Numbered from the stretch's first letter, positions 1 to 7,278 are shown. The stretch is DNA of 12,878 bases from Phycisphaerae bacterium (GCA_029260155.1 JAJDDU010000503.1:1-12878), one strand, 5' to 3'. Numbers and translations: made by a program. Notes: generated by a model from the letters alone, not told the origin.

Positions 1-1
1 T

Positions 2-361
2 TTGCTGCCCCGGGTGGGGCTGGCGCACACCTTCCGTTTCCGCGGCGAGCGCGACTATTCTCAGACGTTCTCGGGTGGCCTGCGGTACATTCTCTCGACG
101 CAGGTCGAGCGGATGTCACCAAACGTGTTCCCCTCGACCCATCGGGATCTTCTGCGCTACGCCGAGCGTCGGGGAATGTACTCGGTTTTCGAGGAGTGGG
201 GACACGAAGGGCTGGCACCCTTGACATTCGTAGACTACGAAGCCCGTGAGCGCGAATTTCACATTCACGCGTTCCACGTGTTCCCGGCCGAACGGACGAT
301 TCTCAAGACCCAATCGATCTTCGAGAAAGAGCCAGAGCGCCGCCGGGACGACGGAGTGTAG
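2..361 (+). CDS. DUF2617-like protein, C-terminal part (5' end cut by window edge)
   Basis: The frame is open from the first bases of the window to a TAG at 359-361, about 119 residues. A TTG at position 2 could be read as a start, but the frame is open to the edge and families of this kind run longer, so the gene is treated as 5' partial. The visible part has RFRGERD near the front, QVERMSPNVF in the middle, and HAFHVFPAERTILKTQSIFE near the end. From memory these resemble the RGER, QtErL and vHAFHtfP..vKTQSlFE signatures of DUF2617, a family of unknown function found in planctomycetes and actinobacteria. No signal peptide or membrane segment is visible in this part. It converges with the MCP gene at 508. 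The family assignment is from memory of motifs only, and no function is proposed. Confidence 0.55.
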   Translation: MLPRVGLAHTFRFRGERDYSQTFSGGLRYILSTQVERMSPNVFPSTHRDLLRYAERRGMYSVFEEWGHEGLAPLTFVDYEAREREFHIHAFHVFPAERTILKTQSIFEKEPERRRDDGV

Positions 362-507
362 TCAGCGCGCGAAGCGACGGAAGCGTCCCCCACTCAGCGT
401 CGAAGAAGAGCCGCCCTTGCTGGCAGGTCGCTTCCACGCTGGCTTGAGGACACCTCCGCCGCATATGCGTGCCGCACCGCGACTTGATTCGCGGGCAAAG
501 TGTTGGA

Positions 508-2238
508 TCAGAACTCCTCTAGATTCCCGTCATCCAGCGACATAAACTGTTTGGGGGCGGCGCCCTTGTTTCCGGCGGTCGCACCGGGGCTGCTGGTGCC
601 CCCTCCCTTGCTCGGCGCCGTCGGGAAGCCCTTGGGGGGGCCAGAACCGAGCCGGGCTTTCGCGACGTTCGGCCCCTGATGCGCATGGGTGACGTTGCCA
701 GGCAAGTCGCCCTGGCGTCCGGTGACCAAGAATGCCAAATCGCCTACCGCGCTCTTGACGACGGCCGCTTGGGCAGACAGCTGCTCCGCCGCCGAAGCAG
801 ATTCTTCGGCGCCGGCAGCGTTCTGTTGGGTGACCCCATCCATCTGAGAAACTGCGGAGTTGACTTGATCGACGCCCTGAGCTTGTTCCTGGCTGGCGCG
901 GGCGATGCCGTTCACAAGATCAGCCACCTTGCTTACATCGCCGACGATAGCCCCTAGCGCCTGCCCGACGTTGCTCGATATGTCTGTTCCGTCTTTGGCT
1001 TTGTTGACCGAGTCCTCGATCAAGCCGGTAGTCTCGCGGGCAGCCTCGGCCGCACGTTGGGCGAGATTTCGCACTTCATCGGCCACCACGGCGAACCCCT
1101 TGCCGTGCTCTCCCGCTCGGGCAGCCTCCACGGCCGCGTTCAGCGCCAGCAGATTGGTCTGGAACGCGATCTCCTCGATGACCTTGATGATCTTGCTGAT
1201 CTTGCCTGACGCCTCGTTGATGGCCGTCATCGCACCATTAAGCTGCCCCATCGTCTGATCACCGGTCTCGGCAGCCGATCGGGCCTGATTGGTTAGTTCG
1301 TTCGCCTCCTTGGCGTTTTCGGCACTGGTCCGCGTCATCGCGGCCATCTCCTCGAGCGCCGAGCTCGTCTCTTCCAACGACGAGGCCTGCTCGCTGGCAC
1401 CGGCCGCGAGTTCCTGGCTGGAACTGGACACCTGCGCGGCCGCATCGTTGACCTGGTCGGCGCCGTCGTTGAGCCCCCCGATGATACGATTGATAGGCTT
1501 GATCACGCTTCGCGTGAGCAGGTAAAAGAAGACTCCCGACCCAGCCAACAGGAGCACGCCGACAAGACCTGCTGCTTTTCCGAGCGACGCGGCGATCGCG
1601 GCATCGGCCGCATCGAGCGACTGCACCACCTCAAACGCGCCGTGTACCTCGCCGACTTTCCAGTTCTCCATGCGGACGCCGGTCGGATCGAGTCCCTTGT
1701 CGTTGTCCCACAGCGCGACCGACGTGGCAGGGTCTCCGTGACAAAGCATGCATTCCTGCGTCAGCTTGATCGGCCGAAAATAGCGAATCGCGTTCATCGA
1801 TTCGTCGACTTCGGAGTACTCTTCTACCCCCTCTTCTTCGAACATCCGCAGCACACGGGATTCGAGTTCGTCCGGTTCGTTCTTCGGATTCCTCGGCGAG
1901 AACTTTGGCACGCGGAACTCGTAGCCGCCTTCATCCGCTTTGGCCATGGCCGCTTCCCACGCGGTTACAACCGGAACAGCGGCGAGAACCTTGTCCATTG
2001 CCCCGGTCTCGGCCCACTCGCTCATCTGCTCCGCGCTAAAAATCCCGAGTTGCCATTTCTTGCCCATCTCCTCACGGGTCGCTTCGGTGGTCAGAATAAC
2101 ACTGCGTGCCTTCTCCACGTATTGAGACCGTACGCTGTCTTTGGCATCAACGTAGTAGAAACCAAACAGCACGCCGACCACGACCAAAAGCTGCAGTGCG
2201 GCAATGACCAGTATCTTCTTTCTCAAATCCCATTTCAT
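508..2238 (-). CDS. Methyl-accepting chemotaxis protein with periplasmic DUF3365 (Tll0287-like) heme c sensor domain
   Basis: 576 residues from ATG 2238, chosen because GGGAG lies 8 nt upstream; an in-frame TTG at 2253 would overlap that site. The N-terminus carries a membrane helix (about 8-29), then a periplasmic domain of about 190 residues, a second helix (about 223-243), and a long cytoplasmic coiled-coil signalling domain. The periplasmic part has RNPKNEPDELES followed by a CMLCH heme-attachment motif at 163-167, the pattern of DUF3365/Tll0287-like sensors. The protein therefore probably binds covalent heme and senses redox state, a gas or a small ligand. The signalling hairpin tip (EIAFQTNLLALNAAVEAARA, about 356-375) is the conserved contact site for CheA and CheW. 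HAMP is reduced to a short KPINRII segment. A Pro/Gly/Ala-rich tail ends in FMSLDDGNLEEF. No che genes are adjacent. The ligand is unknown. Confidence 0.93.
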   Translation of the reverse strand: MKWDLRKKILVIAALQLLVVVGVLFGFYYVDAKDSVRSQYVEKARSVILTTEATREEMGKKWQLGIFSAEQMSEWAETGAMDKVLAAVPVVTAWEAAMAKADEGGYEFRVPKFSPRNPKNEPDELESRVLRMFEEEGVEEYSEVDESMNAIRYFRPIKLTQECMLCHGDPATSVALWDNDKGLDPTGVRMENWKVGEVHGAFEVVQSLDAADAAIAASLGKAAGLVGVLLLAGSGVFFYLLTRSVIKPINRIIGGLNDGADQVNDAAAQVSSSSQELAAGASEQASSLEETSSALEEMAAMTRTSAENAKEANELTNQARSAAETGDQTMGQLNGAMTAINEASGKISKIIKVIEEIAFQTNLLALNAAVEAARAGEHGKGFAVVADEVRNLAQRAAEAARETTGLIEDSVNKAKDGTDISSNVGQALGAIVGDVSKVADLVNGIARASQEQAQGVDQVNSAVSQMDGVTQQNAAGAEESASAAEQLSAQAAVVKSAVGDLAFLVTGRQGDLPGNVTHAHQGPNVAKARLGSGPPKGFPTAPSKGGGTSSPGATAGNKGAAPKQFMSLDDGNLEEF

Positions 2239-2246
2239 AAACGGCG

Positions 2247-2251
2247 CTCCC
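2247..2251 (-). promoter_or_regulatory. Ribosome binding site deciding the start of the heme MCP
   Basis: On the minus strand GGGAG lies 8 nt before ATG 2238. It favours this ATG over the TTG at 2253, which would place the site inside the coding region. Confidence 0.6.
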
Positions 2252-2713
2252 AAGCGTGTCGCTCTCGCGAAACGGTCGATACAAGGACGCCCCGACGCTA
2301 CTCCGCGCGGAACTCTGCATTCCAGGGTCGCAACTTCGAATACAGCAACATCCGATTGCTGCCGTTGTTCGACGCTACTTCTCTGCCCTGTTTGTGTCCC
2401 CGGCGACCGATTTCGGGTCGAACAAAAGGTGTATCGCGAACAAGCCGGTCGAAGACATTCTCGACCAAGATCGTTCGCACGCGCAATTCATGCGATAGCA
2501 GCGTACGCGCCCCCGGCGTTCCTGCTCATGAACATGCAGGCTGAACCAAGGAGTCCGCAGGCGTTCGTACCACCGTACGCACACGCTCTGTTGCTTTGGA
2601 GAGACCGGCCCGGCCATCCAGCGTACTCATTAACTCGGCTGAATAGCATGACCACTTTTCTTATGACGAGGCTGCAACTGCGGTGGCTTGATACAGGCTG
2701 CCACAACTTAACG

Positions 2714-2732
2714 CCTGGAGTGTCTATCCAGG
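2714..2732. other. Perfect 6-bp hairpin in MCP leader copy A
   Basis: CCTGGA and TCCAGG flank a 7-nt loop. The hairpin lies about 80 nt past the stop of the helical-bundle MCP on the minus strand. It could be a weak terminator, although no T-run follows. It also sits 23 nt from the conserved 36-nt block at 2756-2791, mirroring the hairpin placement in copy B. Confidence 0.35.
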
Positions 2733-2755
2733 TCACTTAGGACGCCGCCAGCTGC

Positions 2756-2791
2756 ATTCGCGTGCGATACAGAGTGTTACGCCGCAGCACG
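2756..2791 (-). repeat. 36-nt conserved block, copy A
   Basis: Matches 5262-5297 at 31 of 36 positions in the same orientation. It is the outer boundary of the homology between the two MCP upstream regions. It could be an operator, a promoter-proximal site or the start of a structured leader. No standard -35/-10 pair is evident inside it. Confidence 0.7.
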
Positions 2792-2812
2792 ATCAGACGC
2801 GGTCACAGGGGA

Positions 2813-4846
2813 TCAGAACTCCGACATACCGCCGTCTTCAAGCGACATGAATTCCGCTGGGTCACCTGTGTGTTTGTCAGCGCTCGCGGCTGGGACATTC
2901 GCACTGGTTCTTGCCCCCGCCCCTCCGTGCTTTTTCTGTTTTGCACCTGCATTGAGTCGAGCCTTCGGCGTATTCGACTTGCGGTGCGATCCGGAAGAAG
3001 CAACCGCTCCGTTGTTCCCGGAAGTCCCGCGGATCAAAGCCGCCAGTTCGCTGATCGTGCTCTTGACCACCGCCGCCTGGGCGGACAGTTCCTCGGCTGC
3101 GGACGCAGACTCCTCAGCGCCGGCCGCGTTTTGCTGCGTCACCTGGTCCATCTGAGAGACCGCGGAGTTGACTTGTTCGACGCCCTGGGCCTGTTCCTGA
3201 CTAGCAGTCGTGATGCCATTCACCAAGTCGGCAACCTTGCCCACGTCACCCACGATCGAGCCCAACGCCTTGCCGACGTCGCCCGCGATGTCCGTTCCTT
3301 CTTTGGCTTTGTTGACTGAGTCCTCGATCAACCCGGTGGTCTCACGCGCCGCCTCTGCCGCGCGTTGGGCCAGGTTTCGGACCTCATCGGCCACCACCGC
3401 AAACCCCTTGCCGTGCTCGCCCGCTCGAGCAGCCTCCACGGCCGCGTTGAGCGCCAGAAGATTGGTCTGAAAAGCAATCTCCTCGATGACCTTGATAATC
3501 TTGCTAATCTTGCCCGACGCATCGTTGATCGCGGACATCGCGCCGTTGAGATGCTCCATCGTCTCGTCGCCACCCCGGGCGGCAGTTCGGGCTTGTCCGG
3601 TGAGTTCGTTGGCCTCCTTGGCGTTCTCCGCGTTAGTGCGGGTCATCGCCGCCATCTCCTCAAGCGCCGCGCTCGTCTCTTCCAAGGACGAAGCCTGTTC
3701 GCTCGCGCCGGCAGCGAGCTCCTGACTTGCACTGGAGACCTGCGCAGCCGCATCGTTGACTTGGTCCGCGCCATCGTTCAGGCCGCTGATGATGCGGTTG
3801 ATCGGCTTGGTGATCGAACGCGTGATGAGCACGCCGAGGGCCGCACATAGCGCAATGCCCGAGCCCAGCAGAATCCACTCGATCTTCATCAGGAAAGCGG
3901 TCAACGCCTTTCCTTCCGCCATGTCCGTTGTCATCAGCTGTTTCTGACTGGCGATCATGGCGTCGAGGTTTTCCTTGATGGCGAACGCCGTGGGAGCAGC
4001 CTTGGTCCCAAGCCACGTGTTGGCCAGGTTCCACTCGTCTCCCCCGCGAACCTCGAACATCTTCGTCGGCAGTGGATCGAATTCCTTGCGGGCTTTTGCG
4101 AAAACATCGTATGCCTCGCGTTGCTCAGGGGTCAGAAGATCGACGTTGTCGGACACATCGCCGAAGCGCCTCGTGTTCTTTGCCCAGAGTTCATCGAACC
4201 GTTGCTTGAAGCTCTCATCACCGGATAGCAGATACGCACGGATAGCCCCCAGCCCCAGGCCGAGCGTGCCCCTGGTGTCAGCCATCATGCCCAAGAGCGC
4301 CTTGCGCTCAGGAGTCGCATCCAATGTGGCTTCGATATCGATCATCCGGGTGATCTGCGTGCTTAGAATCTTCGCTCTCGGCGCCGCCTCGGTGAAAAGG
4401 ATCTTGGTAGCCGGCGTGTTTTCGACTGCCTGAGCGATGTCCTCGATCTCCTGCTGATAGGTCTTGAAGTCGCTGAGTCTCGTCTCGATCGCCTTCATCC
4501 GCTCGATGTTCTTCGGGTCGGTCCAGTTGGCTGCGAACTTCTTCATAACGGCCATCGCCGTCTCGATTTCCTCGGACCAGGCTTTGGCTCGTTCGTCCTT
4601 GAACTTGTCCTTGCCCAAGATGATCCAGCCGCGCAAGGCCGCCAGCGAATGATTCATTCCGTTCATCATCCCCATGCTCGCCTGAGCGGTCGGTGCCCGA
4701 AGGTCGATGATGCGGTTGGTCACCTTGGCCGTCCGTTGCACCTGCCAGATTGTAGTGGACACCGCACCGACGAGAATCAACCCGACGATGGCGTACCCCA
4801 TGCCGATCTTCGCCCCTACACCACGATTCCCAAACAGTGACAGCAT
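2813..4846 (-). CDS. Methyl-accepting chemotaxis protein with large helical-bundle sensor domain
   Basis: 677 residues from ATG 4846, with GGGAG 7 nt upstream. Membrane helices are at about 13-34 and 322-342. Between them lie about 285 periplasmic residues with no cysteines, predicted by eye to be mostly helical. Two related-looking helix segments (around 50-80 and 180-210, the second with RAYLLSGDESF) suggest a tandem four-helix-bundle, HBM-like or CHASE3-like sensor. The cytoplasmic part begins with a short KPINRII segment instead of a full HAMP domain, then the coiled-coil signalling domain with the CheA/CheW-contacting tip at about 456-490. A flexible Ala/Gly/Lys/Ser-rich linker leads to a terminal FMSLEDGGMSEF. 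Residues 347-604 match the neighbouring heme MCP without gaps at about 228 of 258 positions. The ligand cannot be inferred. Confidence 0.93.
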   Translation of the reverse strand: MLSLFGNRGVGAKIGMGYAIVGLILVGAVSTTIWQVQRTAKVTNRIIDLRAPTAQASMGMMNGMNHSLAALRGWIILGKDKFKDERAKAWSEEIETAMAVMKKFAANWTDPKNIERMKAIETRLSDFKTYQQEIEDIAQAVENTPATKILFTEAAPRAKILSTQITRMIDIEATLDATPERKALLGMMADTRGTLGLGLGAIRAYLLSGDESFKQRFDELWAKNTRRFGDVSDNVDLLTPEQREAYDVFAKARKEFDPLPTKMFEVRGGDEWNLANTWLGTKAAPTAFAIKENLDAMIASQKQLMTTDMAEGKALTAFLMKIEWILLGSGIALCAALGVLITRSITKPINRIISGLNDGADQVNDAAAQVSSASQELAAGASEQASSLEETSAALEEMAAMTRTNAENAKEANELTGQARTAARGGDETMEHLNGAMSAINDASGKISKIIKVIEEIAFQTNLLALNAAVEAARAGEHGKGFAVVADEVRNLAQRAAEAARETTGLIEDSVNKAKEGTDIAGDVGKALGSIVGDVGKVADLVNGITTASQEQAQGVEQVNSAVSQMDQVTQQNAAGAEESASAAEELSAQAAVVKSTISELAALIRGTSGNNGAVASSGSHRKSNTPKARLNAGAKQKKHGGAGARTSANVPAASADKHTGDPAEFMSLEDGGMSEF

Positions 4847-5192
4847 CCGATTTCTCCCGTTGTTCGATCCAGATTCTCAGCGTCGCAGGAATTCACTTGG
4901 CGACCATTTTACGGTCGAACAAGACCCGTATCACGGACAAGGCGGTCGTAGACAATCGCGACCAGAATCGTTCGCGAGCGTTGGTCACCTGATAGAAGTG
5001 CTCCCGCGCGGCACTCCTTCTCGTGAACATGCAGGGCGAACCGAGGGGTCAGCCTGCACCGTACTATCGAACATACACCCGCTATCGATTCGATCGACTG
5101 GCCCGGTCGCTCAGCGCACCTTTGCATGTTCGGTTGATCTAGACGATCACATTACTTACTCTGAGCAGTGAATTGGCCATGGGTTGACACGC

Positions 5193-5236
5193 ACCCGGGG
5201 CGTCGAGGTCTTGTGATTGAGGGGAACGCCCCCGGT
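5193..5236. other. 11-bp imperfect hairpin in MCP leader copy B
   Basis: ACCCGGGGCGT at 5193-5203 pairs with ACGCCCCCGGT at 5226-5236, with one mismatch and a 22-nt loop. It sits 25 nt from the conserved 36-nt block, as the unrelated hairpin 2714-2732 does in copy A. No T-run follows on either side, so it is not a standard terminator. Confidence 0.5.
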
Positions 5237-5261
5237 CCCGCATGCTGGTTCCGACGGGCGG

Positions 5262-5297
5262 ATTCGCGTCCGATACTGAGTGTCACGCCGTGGCACG
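5262..5297 (-). repeat. 36-nt conserved block, copy B
   Basis: Partner of 2756-2791 with 31 of 36 positions identical. Its distance from the anchor CAT is 418 nt, against 407 nt in copy A. It also lies 114 nt before the start of the divergent sulfatase-fold gene, so it could serve either direction. Confidence 0.7.
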
Positions 5298-5410
5298 TTC
5301 ACGAAGCCATATGTCCGGCGGAACGCCGGTCTTGGACCGGTGCGGATCGGGCGACTGGGTGATAGAATACCCCGGTCAATATGGGACGTACGTTCAAGGA
5401 AAGAAGTGTC

Positions 5411-7225
5411 ATGACCAGACCGCTTTCGGGTTTCCGCTTCGCAGTTCGGGCTGCGGTCGCTACCGCGACGTTGGCCGTGTTGGCGATTCTGTTTGCTCGC
5501 GACAGCCAGCCTCGCGAGGCGGCACCTCCCGCGGACGTCGTCACACCGCTCAAGACATTTCGCCGACGTGTCCACCCCGGCGTGTTGGCCGGCAACAATC
5601 TGCTGCTCATCACCCTCGACACGGTTCGGCGAGATCACGTCGGCTGTTACGGGGATCAGGTTGCCCGAACCCCGACGATCGACGCTTTGTCCCGCCGGGG
5701 AGTGCTGTTCGATCACGCAGTTACCGGCGTGCCTAGCACAGCCCCCTCGCACGCGAGCATGCTCACAGGTCTGGAAGTGCCCAACCACGGCGTTCGCACG
5801 AACGCGAAATACACCCTCGCCGAAGACCACACGACACTCGCGGAGATCCTCAGTGACCGAGGGTACGGGACGGCGGCCTTTGTCGCGACGGCGGTTCTAC
5901 GGTCGCAATACGGGCTAAACCAGGGATTCGACAACTACGACGACCGCCTCGACCGAAAGGGCCGCAACGCCGCCGAGATCACGGACTTGGCGACGAGCTG
6001 GCTGACCGAGCACCTCGCAGCCGATCCTGATCGCCCCTTCTTCATGTGGCTGCATTACTTCGACGCCCATAAACCGTACGGCCCACCGGCGGAGTTCGCC
6101 GAACTCTATCCCGACAGCCCCTACGATGCCGAAATCGCATACGTCGACGAGCAAATCGGGCGATTCTTCGCCGCGCTGGCCGAGCGTCAGCTTCGCGATC
6201 GCACACTCATCGTTCTGACATCCGACCACGGCGAAGGGCTCGGTGAGCATCTCGAAGAGGATCACTCGCGACTGGTGTACGATACCGTCATGCGCATTCC
6301 GCTGGTGATCGCCGGCCCACCGCCTGTGAACCAACCCATCCGCGTTGATGACGTGACGGTCGGCACCATCGACATCATGCCGACCGTGCTAAGCCTGCTG
6401 GGCATCGAGTCCCCCGAAAACATGGACGGGCTCGACCTAGTCACCGCGCCCGTCAGCCCGGACCGGGCGATGTACCTTGAGACGCTCGCGCCGCTGGCGT
6501 ACCACGGTTGGAGCAGCCTGCACGCACTTCGGCGAGTCAACGCCAAGTTCATTCTGGCGCCGACGTGCGAGTATTTCGACATCACCGGCGACCCTGGCGA
6601 ACTCACCAACCTCCTGGAAACCGATTCGCGATCAGCCGGCGATCTTCCGAAACTGCTCGCCCGGCGCATGAACGCCTGGGATTCGGTCGACGACGCCTTC
6701 GCAGCGGCTGCGCAGCTGAGTCCCGACGTGGCTGAAGAGCTGGCAGCCCTGGGGTACATCTCTACTCTTGACGGACGTGCTGCACCGGCGGTTCGACTGG
6801 ATCCGAAAGACGCCTACCCCATTTGGCGGGCTTTGCGGTTTGGCACGGTCCCCGAGTTGCAATCCAAGAGCCGGGAACTGGTGCTTCTGCCGGGGGCGGA
6901 TCGCGGTGCCTATCGGCGGGGGATGTTGCTCGCTCAGGCTGCCCACGACCGGTCAACCGACCGAAGTGCCACAGCGCTGACACTCGGGATCGCGATTTAT
7001 CGGACCGGCCAGTTCGAGTCCGCGCTGACCGCGCTCGCGGGCGTCCCCCTTCACGATCGCCCCGCCGCTTCATCACTCATGGCCATGGCGTTGCACGCGC
7101 TAGGCCGGGCGGACGAAGCGCGCGAGTCGCTCGACTACGCAAGAGAACTCATCGCCAACCCGGAGTACGCGGACGACACGGACGCTCAGCAGTTCCTTCG
7201 GGAAGCGATTGAGCTTGTTGAGTAG
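5411..7225 (+). CDS. Membrane-anchored sulfatase-fold (PF00884-type) hydrolase with Thr nucleophile and TPR-like tail
   Basis: 604 residues from ATG 5411, chosen because AAGGAA sits 9 nt upstream; an ATG at 5381 has no such site. A basic N-terminus and hydrophobic stretch (about 10-29) make a signal anchor, so the catalytic domain should face the periplasm. The fold signatures are LITLDTVRRDHVGCYG (Asp70 as metal ligand), the active-site loop TAPSHASMLTG at 110-120, HYFDAHKPYGPP, and LTSDHGEGLGEH (Asp272/His273). In true sulfatases the loop reads C/S-x-P-x-R and the Cys/Ser becomes formylglycine; here the first position is Thr110 and the Arg is His114. Thr nucleophiles occur in relatives that cleave or transfer phosphate esters (EptA, LtaS, nucleotide pyrophosphatases), so a sulfatase label may mislead. 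The last 180 residues are Ala/Leu-rich helices resembling TPR repeats. Substrate unknown. Confidence 0.88.
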   Translation: MTRPLSGFRFAVRAAVATATLAVLAILFARDSQPREAAPPADVVTPLKTFRRRVHPGVLAGNNLLLITLDTVRRDHVGCYGDQVARTPTIDALSRRGVLFDHAVTGVPSTAPSHASMLTGLEVPNHGVRTNAKYTLAEDHTTLAEILSDRGYGTAAFVATAVLRSQYGLNQGFDNYDDRLDRKGRNAAEITDLATSWLTEHLAADPDRPFFMWLHYFDAHKPYGPPAEFAELYPDSPYDAEIAYVDEQIGRFFAALAERQLRDRTLIVLTSDHGEGLGEHLEEDHSRLVYDTVMRIPLVIAGPPPVNQPIRVDDVTVGTIDIMPTVLSLLGIESPENMDGLDLVTAPVSPDRAMYLETLAPLAYHGWSSLHALRRVNAKFILAPTCEYFDITGDPGELTNLLETDSRSAGDLPKLLARRMNAWDSVDDAFAAAAQLSPDVAEELAALGYISTLDGRAAPAVRLDPKDAYPIWRALRFGTVPELQSKSRELVLLPGADRGAYRRGMLLAQAAHDRSTDRSATALTLGIAIYRTGQFESALTALAGVPLHDRPAASSLMAMALHALGRADEARESLDYARELIANPEYADDTDAQQFLREAIELVE

Positions 7226-7278
7226 CTTTCAGCTCGATCGATAGCAGATAGAATGTCGACCGGAAGGTACGGGCGTTC

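Larger units (their letters stand above)
2239..2812 (-). promoter_or_regulatory. 574-bp non-coding interval with duplicated MCP leader, copy A
   Basis: There is no convincing gene between the two MCPs. From about 2349 to 2791 the DNA is homologous to 4844-5297 upstream of the second MCP. A 24-nt stretch from 2349 matches 22 of 24. Position 2530 (GAACATGCAGG) lies 181 nt from the anchor CAT in both copies. A block at 2603-2626 matches 18 of 24 with only transitions, and a block at 2756-2791 matches 31 of 36. The anchor CAT at 2349-2351 corresponds to the start codon of the second MCP, but here the frame stops after 17 codons and the equivalent ribosome site has changed from GGGAG to GGCAG. The true gene starts 113 nt further on. 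The segment 2239-2348 is unmatched. A promoter could not be assigned. Confidence 0.6.
4847..5410 (-). promoter_or_regulatory. 564-bp divergent intergenic region with MCP leader, copy B
   Basis: This lies between the MCP start (4846, minus) and the sulfatase-fold gene (5411, plus). Its proximal 450 bp are homologous to copy A. The copy is directly joined to a working start: GGGAG at 4858-4854, then ATG. The region also holds an 11-bp imperfect hairpin at 5193-5236 and the 36-nt conserved block at 5262-5297. It must contain promoters for both directions, but none scored well by eye. On the plus strand the best is a TAGAAT at 5363-5368 without a good -35. An in-frame ATG at 5381 exists for the downstream gene but lacks a ribosome site. 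Confidence 0.55.

Noticed and set aside
477..494. 6-bp hairpin (CCGCGA/TCGCGG) between the convergent DUF2617-like and MCP genes
   Set aside because: No T-run on either strand and a short stem; not enough to call a terminator, although a terminator would be expected here.
1642..2544. 300-codon plus-strand open frame opposite the heme MCP
   Set aside because: It is a shadow: the minus frame has clear DUF3365 and MCP motifs, and the plus translation is Arg/His/Pro-rich with no recognisable domain.
3365..3850. 161-codon plus-strand frame opposite the MCP signalling domain
   Set aside because: A mirror of the conserved coiled coil; similar shadow frames lie opposite the same domain in the other MCP.
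5164..5179. Sigma54-like TGGC...TGC with GG-N10-GC on the minus strand upstream of the helical-bundle MCP
   Set aside because: Matches the consensus only partly and is not kept at the matching place in leader copy A, which would be expected of the shared promoter.
5361..5368. GATAGAAT before the sulfatase-fold gene, repeated at 7247-7254 before queE
   Set aside because: Looks like a -10 box in both places, but neither has a good -35 at 16-18 nt, and an 8-mer occurring twice may be chance.
5156..5830. 224-codon minus-strand frame over the start of the sulfatase-fold gene
   Set aside because: Low-complexity, Arg-rich, no motif, and opposite a well supported gene.
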